64,000 bases of DNA from Hemileia vastatrix (lineage: Eukaryota > Basidiomycota > Pucciniomycetes > Pucciniales > Zaghouaniaceae). The notes beneath the pieces are model-generated. The model made no database searches. It had not been told where the DNA came from and saw only the letters and a program-made list of their open reading frames with translations. Below are positions 1 to 12,425 of this stretch, in pieces; positions within the stretch are counted from its first letter, which is position 1; the number at the start of each line of letters is the position of its first letter. Position numbers and translations under genes: made by a program. The DNA lies in assembly GCA_030280995.1 (NCBI GenBank), contig JASXTE010000017.1:18742498-18806497 (forward strand). The letters are read 5' to 3'.

Positions 1-719
1 CATTATGCCTATGATGATAAAATAAGTAATATTAGTAATTTCTAGAGATAATTTTTAACAAAAAAACCAATATTAAAATCTAAACCATTAATATGGGAAT
101 AATGAGTTGATCTCCCTTTTGTTTAATTTGACTTCCAGCTCTGTTGGTGTGGCAAGGAACATATTTTACATGAATTATATAATTAAAAAAAACAAAGTAA
201 CATAACATATTTGGATATATCTCACCTTTTATCTTGATTTTTTTTATTTAAATATTTTAAATACCTGAATAAATCGATTTAATTATTACAAATTCAAGAA
301 AAACAAACTATAAAATGTCTTAAAATACAAATTATTATTAATTCAGTAACAGGAAAAACTCTTTGAGTCATCTTTATTACTAAATAAGCTTGATGAAAAT
401 GAATATATCTAATTTTAAAAAAATAAATATCTAAGTTTTGATGGAACTTAGATGGAACTCCTAATGCCATCCTGGTTCTGACTGTTGTTGAAGATAAGTT
501 AAACTGTAAGATTTTCTTTTATTTTTTTCCAATTTGATGTTTTATTTTTAAATTTAAATAAATGTATATTTCTTTAACAACAAGATTTATATTAAATAAT
601 ACATAAACTTCTGGAAATAAGTAAAACTATAGATAGCTTTAGAAAAATTTTAAATTCAACAAATGAGAATGTTTATTTTCACCCAGTATAATATGATACT
701 CTTTCATATGATAGATAAA
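1..719. other. AT-rich DNA, no gene seen
   Basis: No open frame of useful length, no recognisable repeat boundary and no RNA gene was seen. The stretch is dominated by A and T runs. It is the left flank of the solo LTR that starts at 720. Confidence 0.6.
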
Positions 720-1471
720 TGTCACGCGCCACGTGACACTCGAGACGAAATCAGCTCATTAAATCAATAACATCGAGTCCTAAATCTATACTCGAAGCGC
801 AGAAAGCAATTCTCCATAGCAACTGCGATTTCCTTTGTGTACTTACTATTTAACTGTGCTAGCCTAAACTCTAAATCTAAATTAGTCAATCTCCCAATAG
901 GGTGCCTTAGTCCTTTTCAATAAGCGACACACAGCGCTAGGTTCAACGAAATAGTACAGTAGTAGTTTTCATTAAAGTTTTGTTAATTAATTAAAAAGGG
1001 GTAAATTGAGCATGGACGGATATTTAGCGAAGAGGGTCTAAGTGTATGTTAGTAATGGTGCGATGGAAGGGAGGTCAATGCGAGGAGGAACAAAGGATAT
1101 AAAAGGGGTTGGGTATTTGGTTCGATATTCCTTAGAATTAAATTATAAAATCGTATTTACATTAATAGTGGTAAATCTTTAAAGAAAAATCATTGTTATT
1201 GTATCTTTCTCTTATTTTCTCAATATTCATTTCTAAATCCTAAATCTTTGATTATTGAGTTTCCAACCCTTCGTGAGATTTTAAGAATTACTATTACCTC
1301 TGAAACTAGTCTATAATTCTTCTCGAACGAACCTCGAACCTGTAGCTATTACTTCGAGTGACCTTCGAATCATTTCCTCGAATCATTCCTCTGTGCTTCG
1401 AAGAAGTTTATAAATCCCTCATCTCACTTTCAGGAACATCCTCGACCTTGTGCATAGGTTGTCCGGTGACA
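720..1471 (+). mobile_element. Solo LTR, family G (752 bp, TSD ATAAA)
   Basis: The segment begins TGTCACGCGCC and ends GGTGACA, so it has TG...CA ends with the short inverted repeat TGTCAC/GTGACA. The five bases before it (715-719) and after it (1472-1476) are both ATAAA, a target-site duplication. A TATA box (TATAAAA, 1098-1104) fits LTR promoter structure read on the plus strand. It is distinctly richer in G, C and CpG than its surroundings. No internal element remains, so it is read as a solo LTR left by LTR-LTR recombination. No second copy is in the window, so the family assignment rests on structure only. Confidence 0.75.
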
Positions 1472-1476
1472 ATAAA

Positions 1477-3470
1477 GAACAACGCAAAACTTAGTCTAAT
1501 AGATCTATCTTTTGTAATAAAATAAGTCCCATTTATGGTTTTTATTTAAACTAATCTGATATAGAATCATTCTTTTTTTAAATAAAAAACTATACAGCTC
1601 CTGCTGAGTATTAAGCTTTTTTTTAGATAATTAAGACAATTACTGTTTTAACTTGAAAAATGAAACATTTTTTTTATAAATTGAAATTTATATTATACAA
1701 AAATCTCTCAAAAATCTTTTTTCCTTCTAAATAGTTGAAATTCTTCTTGCTGGACTTAACTTCATTAAAAATATTATTATTCTAGTATTTCTATTTGATA
1801 AAGGAATTAACTAGGAGTATATATGTAGTCTTTTATGGTCAAAAGAATATCAAATATGGTTTATTGTATAGATTTACTTGTTGTAAAAATATAAATTTAC
1901 TTTTTTACTTAATAATTTTAGTATTTTACTACCATTAAGAATTAAAAATCTTTAAACTTTATTGTTTTACCTGAAAATGATGTGGAAATTTTAAGACGTG
2001 ATTAAAACTTTTGAAATATTTTGTCCCAGAAAGCAAGCATGTGCACTTTCAACTTTGTACTCTATATAAACTACAAAAGAAACATATTAAAATATAACAA
2101 ATAAAAATTTAAAATATTCTCTTGAATTTATATTAACCACAATATAATTCTTCTGATATATAACCTTTCTAAGGGAAGAGCTAAAAATATTGATCATTTG
2201 TATTTTAAACAAAATTTTACATTAAATTTATCTATAGAAAAACTGGTATAATTATGAAAAAAATCTCCTACTCAATATTCAGAAGAGTCACTGAACAATA
2301 ATGCAGCATAAAATTCCAACTTGAATCCCATATATACACATAAAAATAATTTGTACAATATTTTGTATGACCTATAGGAGAAAAATGTTATTGAAAAAAA
2401 TGGTATTCCCACAAAAATACAATTTCAAATTGAATTTTAAAAAATAGTTATTGGTTTATTATAATTTACATTTGAAAGCTTGAGATTATTTTTATGTTTA
2501 CTTTTATTTTGAAAAAAATTAACTTACTATTGATTCATTTTTTTCTTTAAATGAGATAAATTTACTACCCAAAGTAATCTTACAAAAAATAAATGAAAAA
2601 ATAAAAAAAAGTTTCAGAATTTCAGACATTCATTGTATTTAGTTAAGATATATTAAATATTTATTAAGTATTTTTGGAATCACTATAGCTATAAAAAGGT
2701 AGAATACATTTTCCTTTAAATTTAAATAATTTTGCTACATAAAAAAGGTGCAAAAAATGATTCAAGTTTACCACTTGAGGAAGTAAAATTTTTTGAATAT
2801 GCAAAATCAATTATTTATTATTTATTATTTATTAGTACAAAGAAACTATGAAAGTGCTTTATTGAGTTAAAAATTAATCAATAACACATGACTCAGGTTT
2901 TTTCTTTTTCCTTTTTAGTTTTGTGTGTGTTTTTTACTTAGTGCTAGATCTAAAAATTAAAAATCCTGATGTTTCAATGTGCTTCTCATATAATTCATTT
3001 AAGTTCAACAAATCATATTTTTCAATAGAAAAATTATAATATGAAATACAATAAAAATTCAGTTTATATGGTTTCTATTAAAATATTACTATTTTTAATT
3101 CTCAATGAACAAATTTTTGACCTTTAAAAGGTACATATTAGCTTTCATATGTTTTGAAATAGATTTTCTTAAAATACTAAATCAATTTAAAAATGATAGC
3201 TTTAGAATTAATAATCTATTTTTCTGTAATATTATTGATAAAATAAAATTGAAAAATTAGATAAAAAATTATTTAATGAAAAAGAAATTTTTTTTGAGAA
3301 TATTCTTAAACTTTACTTATTGTAATTTCTAATCAGAATTCATTGAAGTTTCGCAATTATTTCAGTAAAGATTCATACATCATTAATGAAGAGTGCAAGC
3401 TATTGTTAAAGCAGAGCACAGCATGAGTTGCATCTGACTTTCATCTGAGTTCTATCTGACTTCAAGTTGA
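1477..3470. other. AT-rich DNA, no gene seen
   Basis: About 2 kb of very AT-rich sequence with poly-A and poly-T runs and stops in every frame. I see no gene, tRNA or clear repeat boundary. Confidence 0.6.
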
Positions 3471-3488
3471 GGACTTGCTAGCAAGTCC
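3471..3488. repeat. Perfect 18-nt palindrome
   Basis: GGACTTGCTAGCAAGTCC reads the same on both strands and is followed by a run of C. Its core resembles the palindrome at 20582-20595 (ACCTGCTAGCAGGT) with paired changes that keep the symmetry. It may be the end of a MITE-like element, but no partner end was identified. Confidence 0.6.
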
Positions 3489-3522
3489 CCCCCAAATATT
3501 GTGTGGTTTATACTGGTATTCT

Positions 3523-4733
3523 TTACACATAGGATGTGCTGTCCTTTACTTTAAAAGGATTTTTCAAAATTTTAGCTACTTCAATTTCCAATCTTTGTAA
3601 CCTATCCTTTATTACAGGTACATGAGTCAAAGTATCATTCACATTTGAAAAAGACAATTTTACATGTCCCTCTATGGTAGCCATAATATTTTGAGAATGT
3701 TCTAATTTATCTTGTAAATTCTTAATCTCAGAGGTTAATTCTTTATTTTCATTTATTAATTCATTATTTGAATTTGCAATAATTTTTAATCTATTGGCTG
3801 TGGTACTCAATGATTTTGTAAGGTTTAATGATACACTTTATTTATTATTGTTTGACTCTGAGAATTCTTAAAATTTTTCAATTCTTAATAACAATTTGCT
3901 AATGATTTTTTATTCCATTGGATTTACTTTTCAAAAATATTCAATTTTTTCCATGTCCAACTCAGAAGACTCATCATCAGGCTTAAGATTCACTTCATTT
4001 GGATCCATTTTAATATGACCAGTACTATCCTGGTGATAAATAAAAATATGTACATTGTCATCATTTAAAGAAAAATTTAAAATTATATTTTTGAAAGAAT
4101 AAATTTTTAAATCTTTATCAATTATATCCAATAAATCTCTATCAATCTCATTACCTATAAGTAATTCATTTTTAGTTTCATATAATTGATCATGAGAAGA
4201 TGGATGACTTACCAAGGTCTTATTCCATTTCCCCTTCCTCTCCTTTACTTTCCCCTGTAAGGGTGACTTCTGGATCCCTGCTGTGGAGGGTTGTTGTAAT
4301 TATGGGAATACTAGTCCCACTTACATTTTCTGACTGTGATCTTTTGATCCTCTTCTTGGGCTGTAGGTGTTGCTGTTGCCACTGCAGAATTTTTTGATAA
4401 AGAAGTTGTTGGTTGAGCCTTTAGTCCCACTAGAGCTTGGTTGACTTCCATAAAACCTGTGTGGCTCTTTTTTCCAGATTGTTCATCTGGTCTACTATAT
4501 TTTTGAATCTTATTGTTAGTGTGTTTAGAAGAGTGGATAGGTAGTGAATTTGTTCTTGCAAAGTATTTTTTGTTTTCTTTATTGATACTTGTTTTAGAAG
4601 TCTTTCTCTTTCCTCCAGAGACATCTGTGGAGTGTTGCTGTTGGTGGGAGAATCCTGGCTCTACATTTGGACGTCCTGTAACAGGTCTTTCAGCTCTAGG
4701 TCTTAAGTTATAAGGTTTCTCCTTATTACTCAC
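3523..4733 (-). pseudogene. Decayed gag N-terminal region of a chromovirus-like element
   Basis: Read on the minus strand, three short open pieces lie in gag order. 4733-4311 is a basic, low-complexity N-terminus, with an overlapping frame at 4624-4430 that looks coiled-coil. 4215-3931 is acidic. 3810-3523 is a coiled coil containing LSFSNVNDTLTHVPVIKDRL, which resembles the LSFATINESLSSLPRMKTRL region of element A's gag. A splice-donor-like GGTAAGTCATCC on the minus strand near 4211 suggests an intron. I infer a related Ty3-type element inserted in the opposite orientation to element A. Protease, RT and integrase were not found to the left, so it is truncated. The similarity is modest and read by eye. 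Confidence 0.5.
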
Positions 4734-4739
4734 AATTTC

Positions 4740-5338
4740 ATTGTTGTTGTCATATATTTTTATGTGGAATTTAAATCAAAAATTAAAATATGAGATGTTA
4801 AAACTTCAAAATGGAGTTTTATCAGTATTAATTAACACTACCGAAGACAATTTAACTGCTTACTTGTAGGTATTAAGTAAATCTATAAAAGCCAAAAGTC
4901 AAATATGCTTTTATGTGGTCACTTGATTTAACTGGTCTACAATATGTAGCTGTGTTTTTATATTTAAAAAAGAAAATTTGTTGGTAATATTCTTTTTAAA
5001 TATTAAATGAGTTTTACAAAACAAGAAAAAGGGATTAAAAGTCCTTTTCAAAATAAATAATTAATCAGTTCTCATTATCTGGTTTATTATCTGCAAAGAT
5101 CACAAAATAAATTAGTGTATTGACAGACTCCCACTAAGAGCAATTTTTTGTTAAATTAGTGGTAAAATTGTTGATTCAATATAAAAATTTATTAAATAAC
5201 AGGGCTTCTTTTTCTGAAATACTTATATAAGTGACCCCAACATTTTTTAATCATCCAAATATTTCTATAAGGATTTTATTTGCTTGTAGCCTCTTTTTAA
5301 ATTTTTACTTACTGGAAGATAACCAACAGAATTGTTGA
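4740..5338. other. Non-coding; possible leader of the minus-strand gag remnant
   Basis: No coding sequence was seen. By position it would be the 5' leader between a minus-strand primer site (about 5340-5355) and the gag remnant at 4733-3523. This is inference. Confidence 0.3.
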
Positions 5339-5359
5339 GGAAAGGTCCCCAATTGTAAG
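5339..5359 (-). promoter_or_regulatory. Possible LTR end and primer-binding site, minus strand
   Basis: On the minus strand the order is ...CTTACA, then AT, then TGGGGACCTTTCC. This matches the layout LTR-end TACA, two bases, then TGG-initiated primer site seen in element C. No matching second LTR was found, so confidence is low. Confidence 0.3.
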
Positions 5360-6027
5360 GCTGAGATCAGGTCAAGTGACTTGAAATAGCTTGAATATTC
5401 AGTTTTCTAGAATATTTAAATGGTCTTATATGAATACTGTAGTAAAAATCCAATAAGTATTGTAATATAACTCAATATAAGGGTCTCAGTGATTTTAATC
5501 TCACTAATTATAAATGGGTTACAATATTATAGTTGTTAGAAATATAGATGTAATAATTCAGATACTAATCAAAAACCTTATAAGTACTTTTGATATATTT
5601 TGTAATTGTATTGATTATATATTTGATTGTAATGATAAAGAATGTTGAGAACAAGGCCAAAAAACCCCCTCCTTTTATACCCAATAATTCCTCCAATCAA
5701 CCCATTTATTTACCAGATCTATACACAGCTAATGACACCTCATTCCAGCTAATACACCTGTCCAATAACACAAAGACTAACCAAAAATATAATTAGAATA
5801 ATTTCACCTCCAAAAATCCTGTAGTAATAGGGATAATTCATCAAAAATTAAGAATAAGTAAGAAAGAGAGTGTATGTGTGTAATAACTTAAAATAAAAGA
5901 CTAAAAAGGGAAATAATAAGACTAAATATTACAAAATACTAAGAAGGACTAAAAGTAGAAATTTTGGGGCCAATTTTCACAATAAAGTACATGAAATCCC
6001 CATTCAAAAATAACCAATATTGACTGA
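5360..6027. other. No gene seen; left flank of element A
   Basis: AT-rich with a short weak open frame (5590-5796) that has no recognisable features. If the minus-strand LTR end near 5359 is real, part of this stretch would be that LTR, but I cannot place its other end. Confidence 0.4.
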
Positions 6028-6032
6028 GAAAC

Positions 6033-6829
6033 TGTCAGCCAGGCTACTAGACTTACCCGGTAAAATAATTAATTATTTTACTGAGTTGAAGCCACGCCTT
6101 TCTTCTTAATAGTAATTATTTATTTATTTACTTAAGTAGTACTTACAATTAACTAAAGTTAAGTACAATAAGTAGTATAAATAAATAATATAAATAAAAT
6201 GTCCCTTACAATTTTACTCCCTAACACCGTGCTCAAAAGTATATGTCAAAGGGAGTAAAATTAATAATAAATTTATAATATAAAAACTTTAAAACAATTA
6301 TATTACCTCAGTGAGAGATCTGTAATCCCGTGAAAGTAATGTAATTGATTATTTATTGTGTAATAATTGTGACAGTCCAAGGAATTCAAACTTTGATGCT
6401 AATAAATTTGATGCCCTTGTTGACGTACTAATATATTATTTTCTTATGTCATTTATGTACTCCTTTTTCTTGTCGTTCTTTTCTCTCACACTCACAGTAG
6501 ACGGTGCAAATTCCTTACATTTTATTTCCTCATATTTTGCCTATAAAAGGCCTCTGATTTTGTGCTTTTCAAACCATTCTTTTATTACCTTACTTTATTA
6601 TTAGTATTTACAACACAATACTTATTTTTATATTTTATCACATTAGTAGTTACAAGAGCGTAATTCTAATCAATAAATTATATCAATATTTAAAACCTAC
6701 CTCTTATATTTCAGTAACAAATCACTTAGATTAAGAAATACGTACAAATGTTTGAGAGTTCATTTAAATCCTTAAAATCCTCATAGAAACTTTGTACCAA
6801 ATCTTCTAGACCAAAAGCGTACCTTGACA
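6033..6829 (+). repeat. Element A 5' LTR
   Basis: Begins TGTCAGCCAGGC and ends CCTTGACA. A TATA box (TATAAAA, 6542-6548) sits about two thirds in. A perfect 22-nt palindrome with half-site GTAAAATAATT lies at 6060-6081. It has the same length as the 3' LTR and is related to the minus-strand solo LTRs at 15743 and 16902. Confidence 0.93.
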
Positions 6830-7893
6830 ATTGAGGGCTTTCCGAATTATTGACGGCGCAGCAATATTTGAGGCGTAATAGAGGGGACCATCGGTGTTCG
6901 AGTACTTGTAAAGGACGAGAAAGCAAGAAAACGACGAACGTCATATGTCACATGACAAAATTTTTTGCTGCAAATGGGAATCGAACCGCGCTCCAAAAAT
7001 TAAGTTCATATACTGACTAAACGTCATATATATCATGGTAATTATTATTATTACTATTTTTGGGTTACTCTTCACTCTTCATTTGCTACGTATTTCCTTT
7101 TACTCAGCACTCTGTAAGTGGCATTAATTTGCTCATTTTTCAGGGGGAGGTGTCTGGTAATTGGACTTTATTTTTATTATTATATATATTTTTATATTTT
7201 TTCTGGTAGACCATAATAGAGCAATAAGTGTACTTAGTCCCAGAGGTAATAAAATAATTATATTTTAATATTAATTATTATAATTTTTCAGTTGACATTT
7301 GTCCTGATTAATTTAATTGTTCAAGTTGACAAATTGTCCTGACAATATTATTTTTAATTAATATATAATTAATACTTAATTACTTCAGTTGACTTTGAGT
7401 CCTGGTAATTCAATAAATATTTTAATTAATAAAACTCATATTTAATTATTTCAGTTGACATTAAGTCCTGGTAATTAAGTTATCAAGCTTAATAAAATTT
7501 TAAAATAAAAATTTATATTTAATTACTTCAGTTGACATTAAGTCCTGGTAGTTAAGTTATCAGTTTAATAAAATTTTGTTAAATTAATAAAGTTACATAT
7601 TTGATTACTTCAGTTGACAATAAGTCCTGGTTATAAATTAGTTGATTTAAATCCTGAAAATAATTAATTAAAAATTATTAATAAAAATTCTAATTTATTT
7701 CTACAGTTGATTATAATATAATCCTGGTTTTAAATTTTTTTTATTAATAAATTAATTTTATTTAAGTTGATTTTTATCCTGAAAAAAGATTTTTTTTATT
7801 TTTTTTATTTTTATTTTTATTTTTAATAAAAAATCAAAAATAAAGACTAATTAATCTTATTGTCTCTTTTCTTCATTTCAGTAAAATCTTAAA
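6830..7893 (+). promoter_or_regulatory. Element A 5' leader with nine repeat units
   Basis: Non-coding stretch between the 5' LTR and the gag ATG at 7894. From 7292 to 7781 it holds nine related blocks with consensus TTGACATTAAGTCCTG, starting at 7292, 7326, 7389, 7455, 7532, 7614, 7642, 7707 and 7767, separated by AT-rich spacers. Most are preceded by TTCAG-like and four or five are followed by GTAATT-like bases, so they resemble 15-20-nt micro-exons. The leader ends with a final TTTCAG at 7876-7881, just before the ATG. A minus-strand match to a tRNA T-arm lies at 6976-6987. Confidence 0.75.
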
Positions 7894-8593
7894 ATGACTG
7901 ACCAAAGTGGTTCTGCTGCACGTGAAGAAGAACTAGACTTAATTGATTATGATGAGCCTACTTCTGTAAGTTCTCCTTTAACAAGAAGAATTTCTCAAAC
8001 TAATAAATCCTTGCCCCAAACAGGATGTAGAGATGGAAGAAGTAGAAATCCTAGTGGACACAACTAAGGATCAGAAGCCTATGATAAACCCACCAGAAGA
8101 GCTTCCAAAAGGCTTCAGGATAAAAAATATGCCATTGTCTCAGCAGGTAAAGAATTTGTCTACTCACATAAAGGAGTTAAGGACAGAAATATCGAGACTA
8201 AAGGTAAGGGTAGATGCTTTGGAAGAAAAGGTGAGAAGAACAGATACTTTTCTCCAAGAGAAGAAGAAACCTCTTCCTCCCAGGGATCAACAACAATTGG
8301 CTCCCCAGTCCCAAGAGAAGGTGGAAGTGTCCAAGTGGCAGTGGGACTGGCTAAACACTCAGTGCGACTACCTGGCTCAAAACCAGCATCAGTTACCTCA
8401 GGCAGGTCCATCAAGGCCCAACCAGGTCAACCCCACTCCTCCCCACCCTTATCAAGGAGGCAAAAGAAGAAGAAAGCCCAATATGGTGATACCCAGAAAA
8501 CCCTGGTACGTCCCTCTATTGATTCTCAAGTGCCTTTTCTTGTGGCTGACTCTGTTCCTTCAGGTAAATCTGGAAGGGAGGATGAAACCTTGA
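7894..8593 (+). CDS. Element A first frame (spliced gag leader protein)
   Basis: ATG at 7894 opens a 24-codon exon ending in ...DYDEPTS at 7965. A GTAAGT...AAACAG intron (7966-8023, 58 nt) follows, and splicing joins in frame to the 8033 reading frame that runs to a stop at 8593. Without splicing the first frame stops at 8065. The product, about 213 residues, has an acidic start and a coiled-coil stretch (residues about 60-95). It then turns proline- and glutamine-rich and ends with a basic then hydrophobic tail. It overlaps the larger gag-pol frame by roughly 260 nt in a different frame. How ribosomes or splicing reach the gag-pol frame is not settled. The role is inferred as an N-terminal gag segment. 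Confidence 0.6.
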
Positions 8594-11500
8594 GACCTAT
8601 AGAGGCTGGGAGTAGCAGACAAATCACTCATGTATCTAATCCTTTACTTTTAATTGCTACCTCAATGATTAATCCTGATATGGCTGTGATTGATGAAACT
8701 CTTGACCCTGAGTTCTATGAGAGTCTGGAAAGTTACTCAGTTTCCTTATTGAGAAACACTCCAGATGTAGCAAGAATTAATGATGAGCACTTGAGAGATA
8801 TTATTGCCAAGCAAAATCATATAATGAACAATATGCAATTGACTCAGAGATATAATAGTTTGTTAACTGATCAAGGTTATCAAGCATTAAGAAGTGAATC
8901 ACAGAGAGTCTCTGATGAATTGTCTCATTACAAAGCAACCCATGAAAAGAAAGTTGCTTTATGGCAAAATATAAAAAATGACTTGTCTAAACTAAAAGAT
9001 ACTGTATCTGCCTGTTTCCAGGAGGTAGAGATAGATAAGATAAATCTGAAAAGATTGAATGAACATTTGTCATCTTTTCAAAAAAAAAATCAGTTATCTT
9101 TTGCAACTATCAATGAGAGTTTATCTAGTCTTCCAAGAATGAAAACAAGACTAACCATTGAAGAAAAATTGAACTCATTGTTAAATGACCAAAAATATTC
9201 TGACATTTCTGTGAAGGAACATATAGTGCAGGATACTCAAATAGTACCTGTGGCTAGTTCATCTAAAGTAAAAATATCTCCAGAGATACCTGTTGATAAC
9301 ACTGAGTTTCCATCAAAAACTGATGATGCACCAGGATCTGCAACAGAAGGATTAAACAATGAGATTTCAGCCCAATTAGAGAAATTACAGCTGCTTCTTA
9401 CTCAGAAACAAGCTAGTAATAAGGAGACTCCTTCAAATCAAAAGAATTGGCCAAAACTTGACCAGTACCCAACATTTGATGGTGATTCTTCCTCTGATTG
9501 GCAACAATTTATTTGCAGAATTGATAACTTAAAAAATTCTTACAAACTCCCAGATGAGGAAATTGTGTCCAAGTTAATTTCTTTGTTCACTAATGTTGCC
9601 CTGATGTGGTATGAATCTGTTCTCCTGGATGGGAATGACTACTCATGGGAGGATTGGAAGAAATTAATTAAAGCACAATTTGGTGGCTCCAAGGTCAGAA
9701 TGGCTCAACAAAGGCAGTATGAGGAAACTAGATATAGCTCTTCTACTGATAAACCTATTGAGTTTTTAATGAAACTTGTAAAAATCTTAAGGGCAATGGA
9801 CCCAAATATGGAGTTTGATTTATGGAAGGACAGGATCCTCTATAAATTACCAATGTCTCTGAGAGACTTGATAGTGGCTAGGACTGAGCTCTCCAAAGAA
9901 CCCTCTTCTTTCATTAATACTTGCAATGAGATACTTCTAAACAATAAGTATGATGCCAGAAGATTCATTCCTAGGACCCCTTTGGAGAAACCCTCCACTT
10001 ACCAACAGAAACCTCTGGAAAAGGTTGGTAAACCTTCTGCCCCTGTTGCACCAAAGAAGTATGCAACAAACACTTGCTTCAAGTGCAACAAGCCTTGGAA
10101 GAAAGGCCATGTTTGTGACAAGAAGATAAATCTTGTAGAACAAACAGAGGAGCATGGTGATGACACAGTGGCACTGGATGATACATCAAGTGATTGTGCC
10201 AGCAATATTTCAGATGAATCTCAACAAGAAATCTTGATGCTGGAAGAGGATATCCATTATTTAAACACTATTGATATTGATAATAATGATTTATCTACAG
10301 TTGAAGATGCTGAGATCATAAAGAACATTGAGGATAGCTCAATTATTATTGCCCCTCTCAAGGCACCAGTCTTGATCAATGGAACCAGCATTGAAGTTGT
10401 TCTGGATTCAGGAGCTGGAGGAAGTGTAGTATCTGAAAGAGCACTTGCTTCAGTAGATCAAGACTATAAATCTAAACTGATGCCTATCACTTCTAAAAAT
10501 TGGAGAGGTTATGGCTCTGTTTTGTCCCCCATTGGTAAATACAAAGCCACAGTGTTTTTTAAATATAACCATGGTTTTGTAAGAGCTATTTGTGATTTTG
10601 TTGTCATGAAAAATGATAACTTGAGCAATTGGTTTATTGTAGGGAATGATATTTTAACCAAGTATGGCGTAAAATTGGATCCTTCAAACCAATGTTTCAC
10701 AATGGGGATGAATGGGAAGAGAAAATTTAAGATTTCCTCCCCTAAAAAATTATTAAAACCAGAATTGAACACATGTAATTCTGTGGTTCAATATAAAGGA
10801 AGATCTACAAAGGAAATGCATGCCCTTATGTCTGAAATTGACAATGCCTCTTTTGGAGAACAACTTTCTGGTGAGGATAAAGATTCCATCATTAACTTGA
10901 TAAAGTCTTTTTCTATGGCCTTTGCTCATGGGTCACATGAACTGGGATTAGTTAAAGAGGAAATTAAACTTTCATTGTCTTGCCCATTAACTGATATACC
11001 ACCTAGTTTAAAGAAGAAGCCTTATCCTGCTTCTCCCACAAAGAGTAAAGATATTGAAGACAGTATCTCTACCCTTTTAAAAATGAATATTATTGAAAAG
11101 GTAGTTGAAACACCTAAACATTGTGTTATCTCACCTGTCCAAATTTCTTATGAGAAAGATAAAGCCAGGTTATGTGGTGATTATAGAGCACTAAACACTT
11201 ATACTGTTGATGATATCTACCCTTTACCTAGAATTAGCTCTATACATGCTACTTTAAAGGGTGCTAAATATATCAGCTGTTTAGATGGTAACAAAGGATA
11301 TCACCAGGTACCTGTTGAGAAAAATTCTCAGAACTTTCTGATGATTGCCACTCATATGGGTATTTATAAGTATATTAGGATGCCATTTGGCCCTAAAAAT
11401 GCCCCTTCAGTTTTCCAAAAAGTAATGGATAAAACATTCCATCAAGAGATAATTGAAGGATGGCTGATAGTTTATATTGATGATATCATTATATTCTCAA

Positions 11501-11790
11501 AAACATTTGAGGACCATCTTAAACACCTGTGTAAAGTATTCCAGAAAATGGATGAAATAAATATGACACTTGCTTTAAAGAAATGTAAATTTGGTTTCCA
11601 TTCTTTAAAAGTTCTTGGTCATGTTGTTTCAGGCTTACAGATATGTGTTGACCATAACAAAGTGGCAGCCATACAACAGGTTAAGGCTCCTACAACAGTG
11701 AGAGAGCTCCAAAGTTTTTTGGGAATGTGTGATACTATAGACATTATATTAAAAATTACCAAGTCACAGCTTTACCCCTTACCCAATTAA
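8335..11790 (+). pseudogene. Element A gag-protease-reverse transcriptase
   Basis: The frame is open from 8068; the first ATG is at 8335 and may not be the true start. Domains in order, by residue from 8335: a coiled coil (about 130-270), a retrotransposon gag capsid domain (about 370-540, from NWPKLDQYPTFDG), a zinc knuckle CFKCNKPWKKGHVC (about 582) of the C-x2-C-x7-H-x-C type, an aspartic protease with LDSGAGG (about 689), and a Ty3-type RT with SCLDGNKGYHQ and catalytic YIDD (about 1047). It copies element RNA into DNA in virus-like particles. Near 11731 one base appears to be missing: the reading moves to the next frame, where the connection to RNase H continues. This copy is therefore broken. 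Confidence 0.9.
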
Positions 11791-12425
11791 CTAGAAAGGA
11801 TGTTGCTTTTGTCTGGAATAGTGAAAGACAAAGATTCTTTCACACTATGAAACACTGTTTGATGTCAGCACCAATTCTTGCTTCACCTGACTTTAATCAA
11901 CCATCTGTTTTGTACACTGATGCCAGTTTCATTGGTCTTGGTGCTGCCCTCCATAAAAAACAAGTGATAAATGATAAAGTTTCAGAAGTAGTAATTTGTT
12001 ATATTTCAAGAACCTTGAGAAATAGTGAATTGAAATATGGTGCTACTCAATTAGAGTGTTTAGCTGTAGTATGGGCTCTGGAAAAGCTTCATTATTACCT
12101 AGATGACCAGAAATTTGAACTTTTCACTGACTGCAGTGCAGTTAAATCCCTTTTAAACTTGAAAACACCTAACAGACATATGTTCAGATGGCAGTTGGCT
12201 GTTCATGATTACAGAGGGAGAATGACAATTATTCATAGGGCTGGTATTGTTCACTCAAATGTGGATATGTTATCTAGGTTACCTTTGCCAAATAATGACT
12301 CTAATCCTGAGTATGATCCTGAGGACAAAATTATTCATATACATGGGATATATGTGGTTGATATGGAGGAAGAGATATTACAGCTTATTCTGGAATCATA
12401 TGATAAGGACACCGACTTGAAATAG
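11791..12425 (+). pseudogene. Element A RNase H
   Basis: Continues pol in the shifted frame. LYTDASFIGLGAAL holds the first catalytic Asp, LECLAVVWALEKLHYYL the Glu and LFTDCSAVKSLL the next Asp, as in Ty3 RNase H, which removes the RNA strand after reverse transcription. A TAG at 12423-12425 stops the frame, and the same frame reopens at once, so a single nonsense change separates RNase H from integrase. Confidence 0.88.

Noticed and set aside
6356..6604. 82-codon frame in the element A LTR, repeated at 14271
   Set aside because: Present in both LTRs only because the LTRs are duplicates; it crosses the TATA box and looks non-coding.
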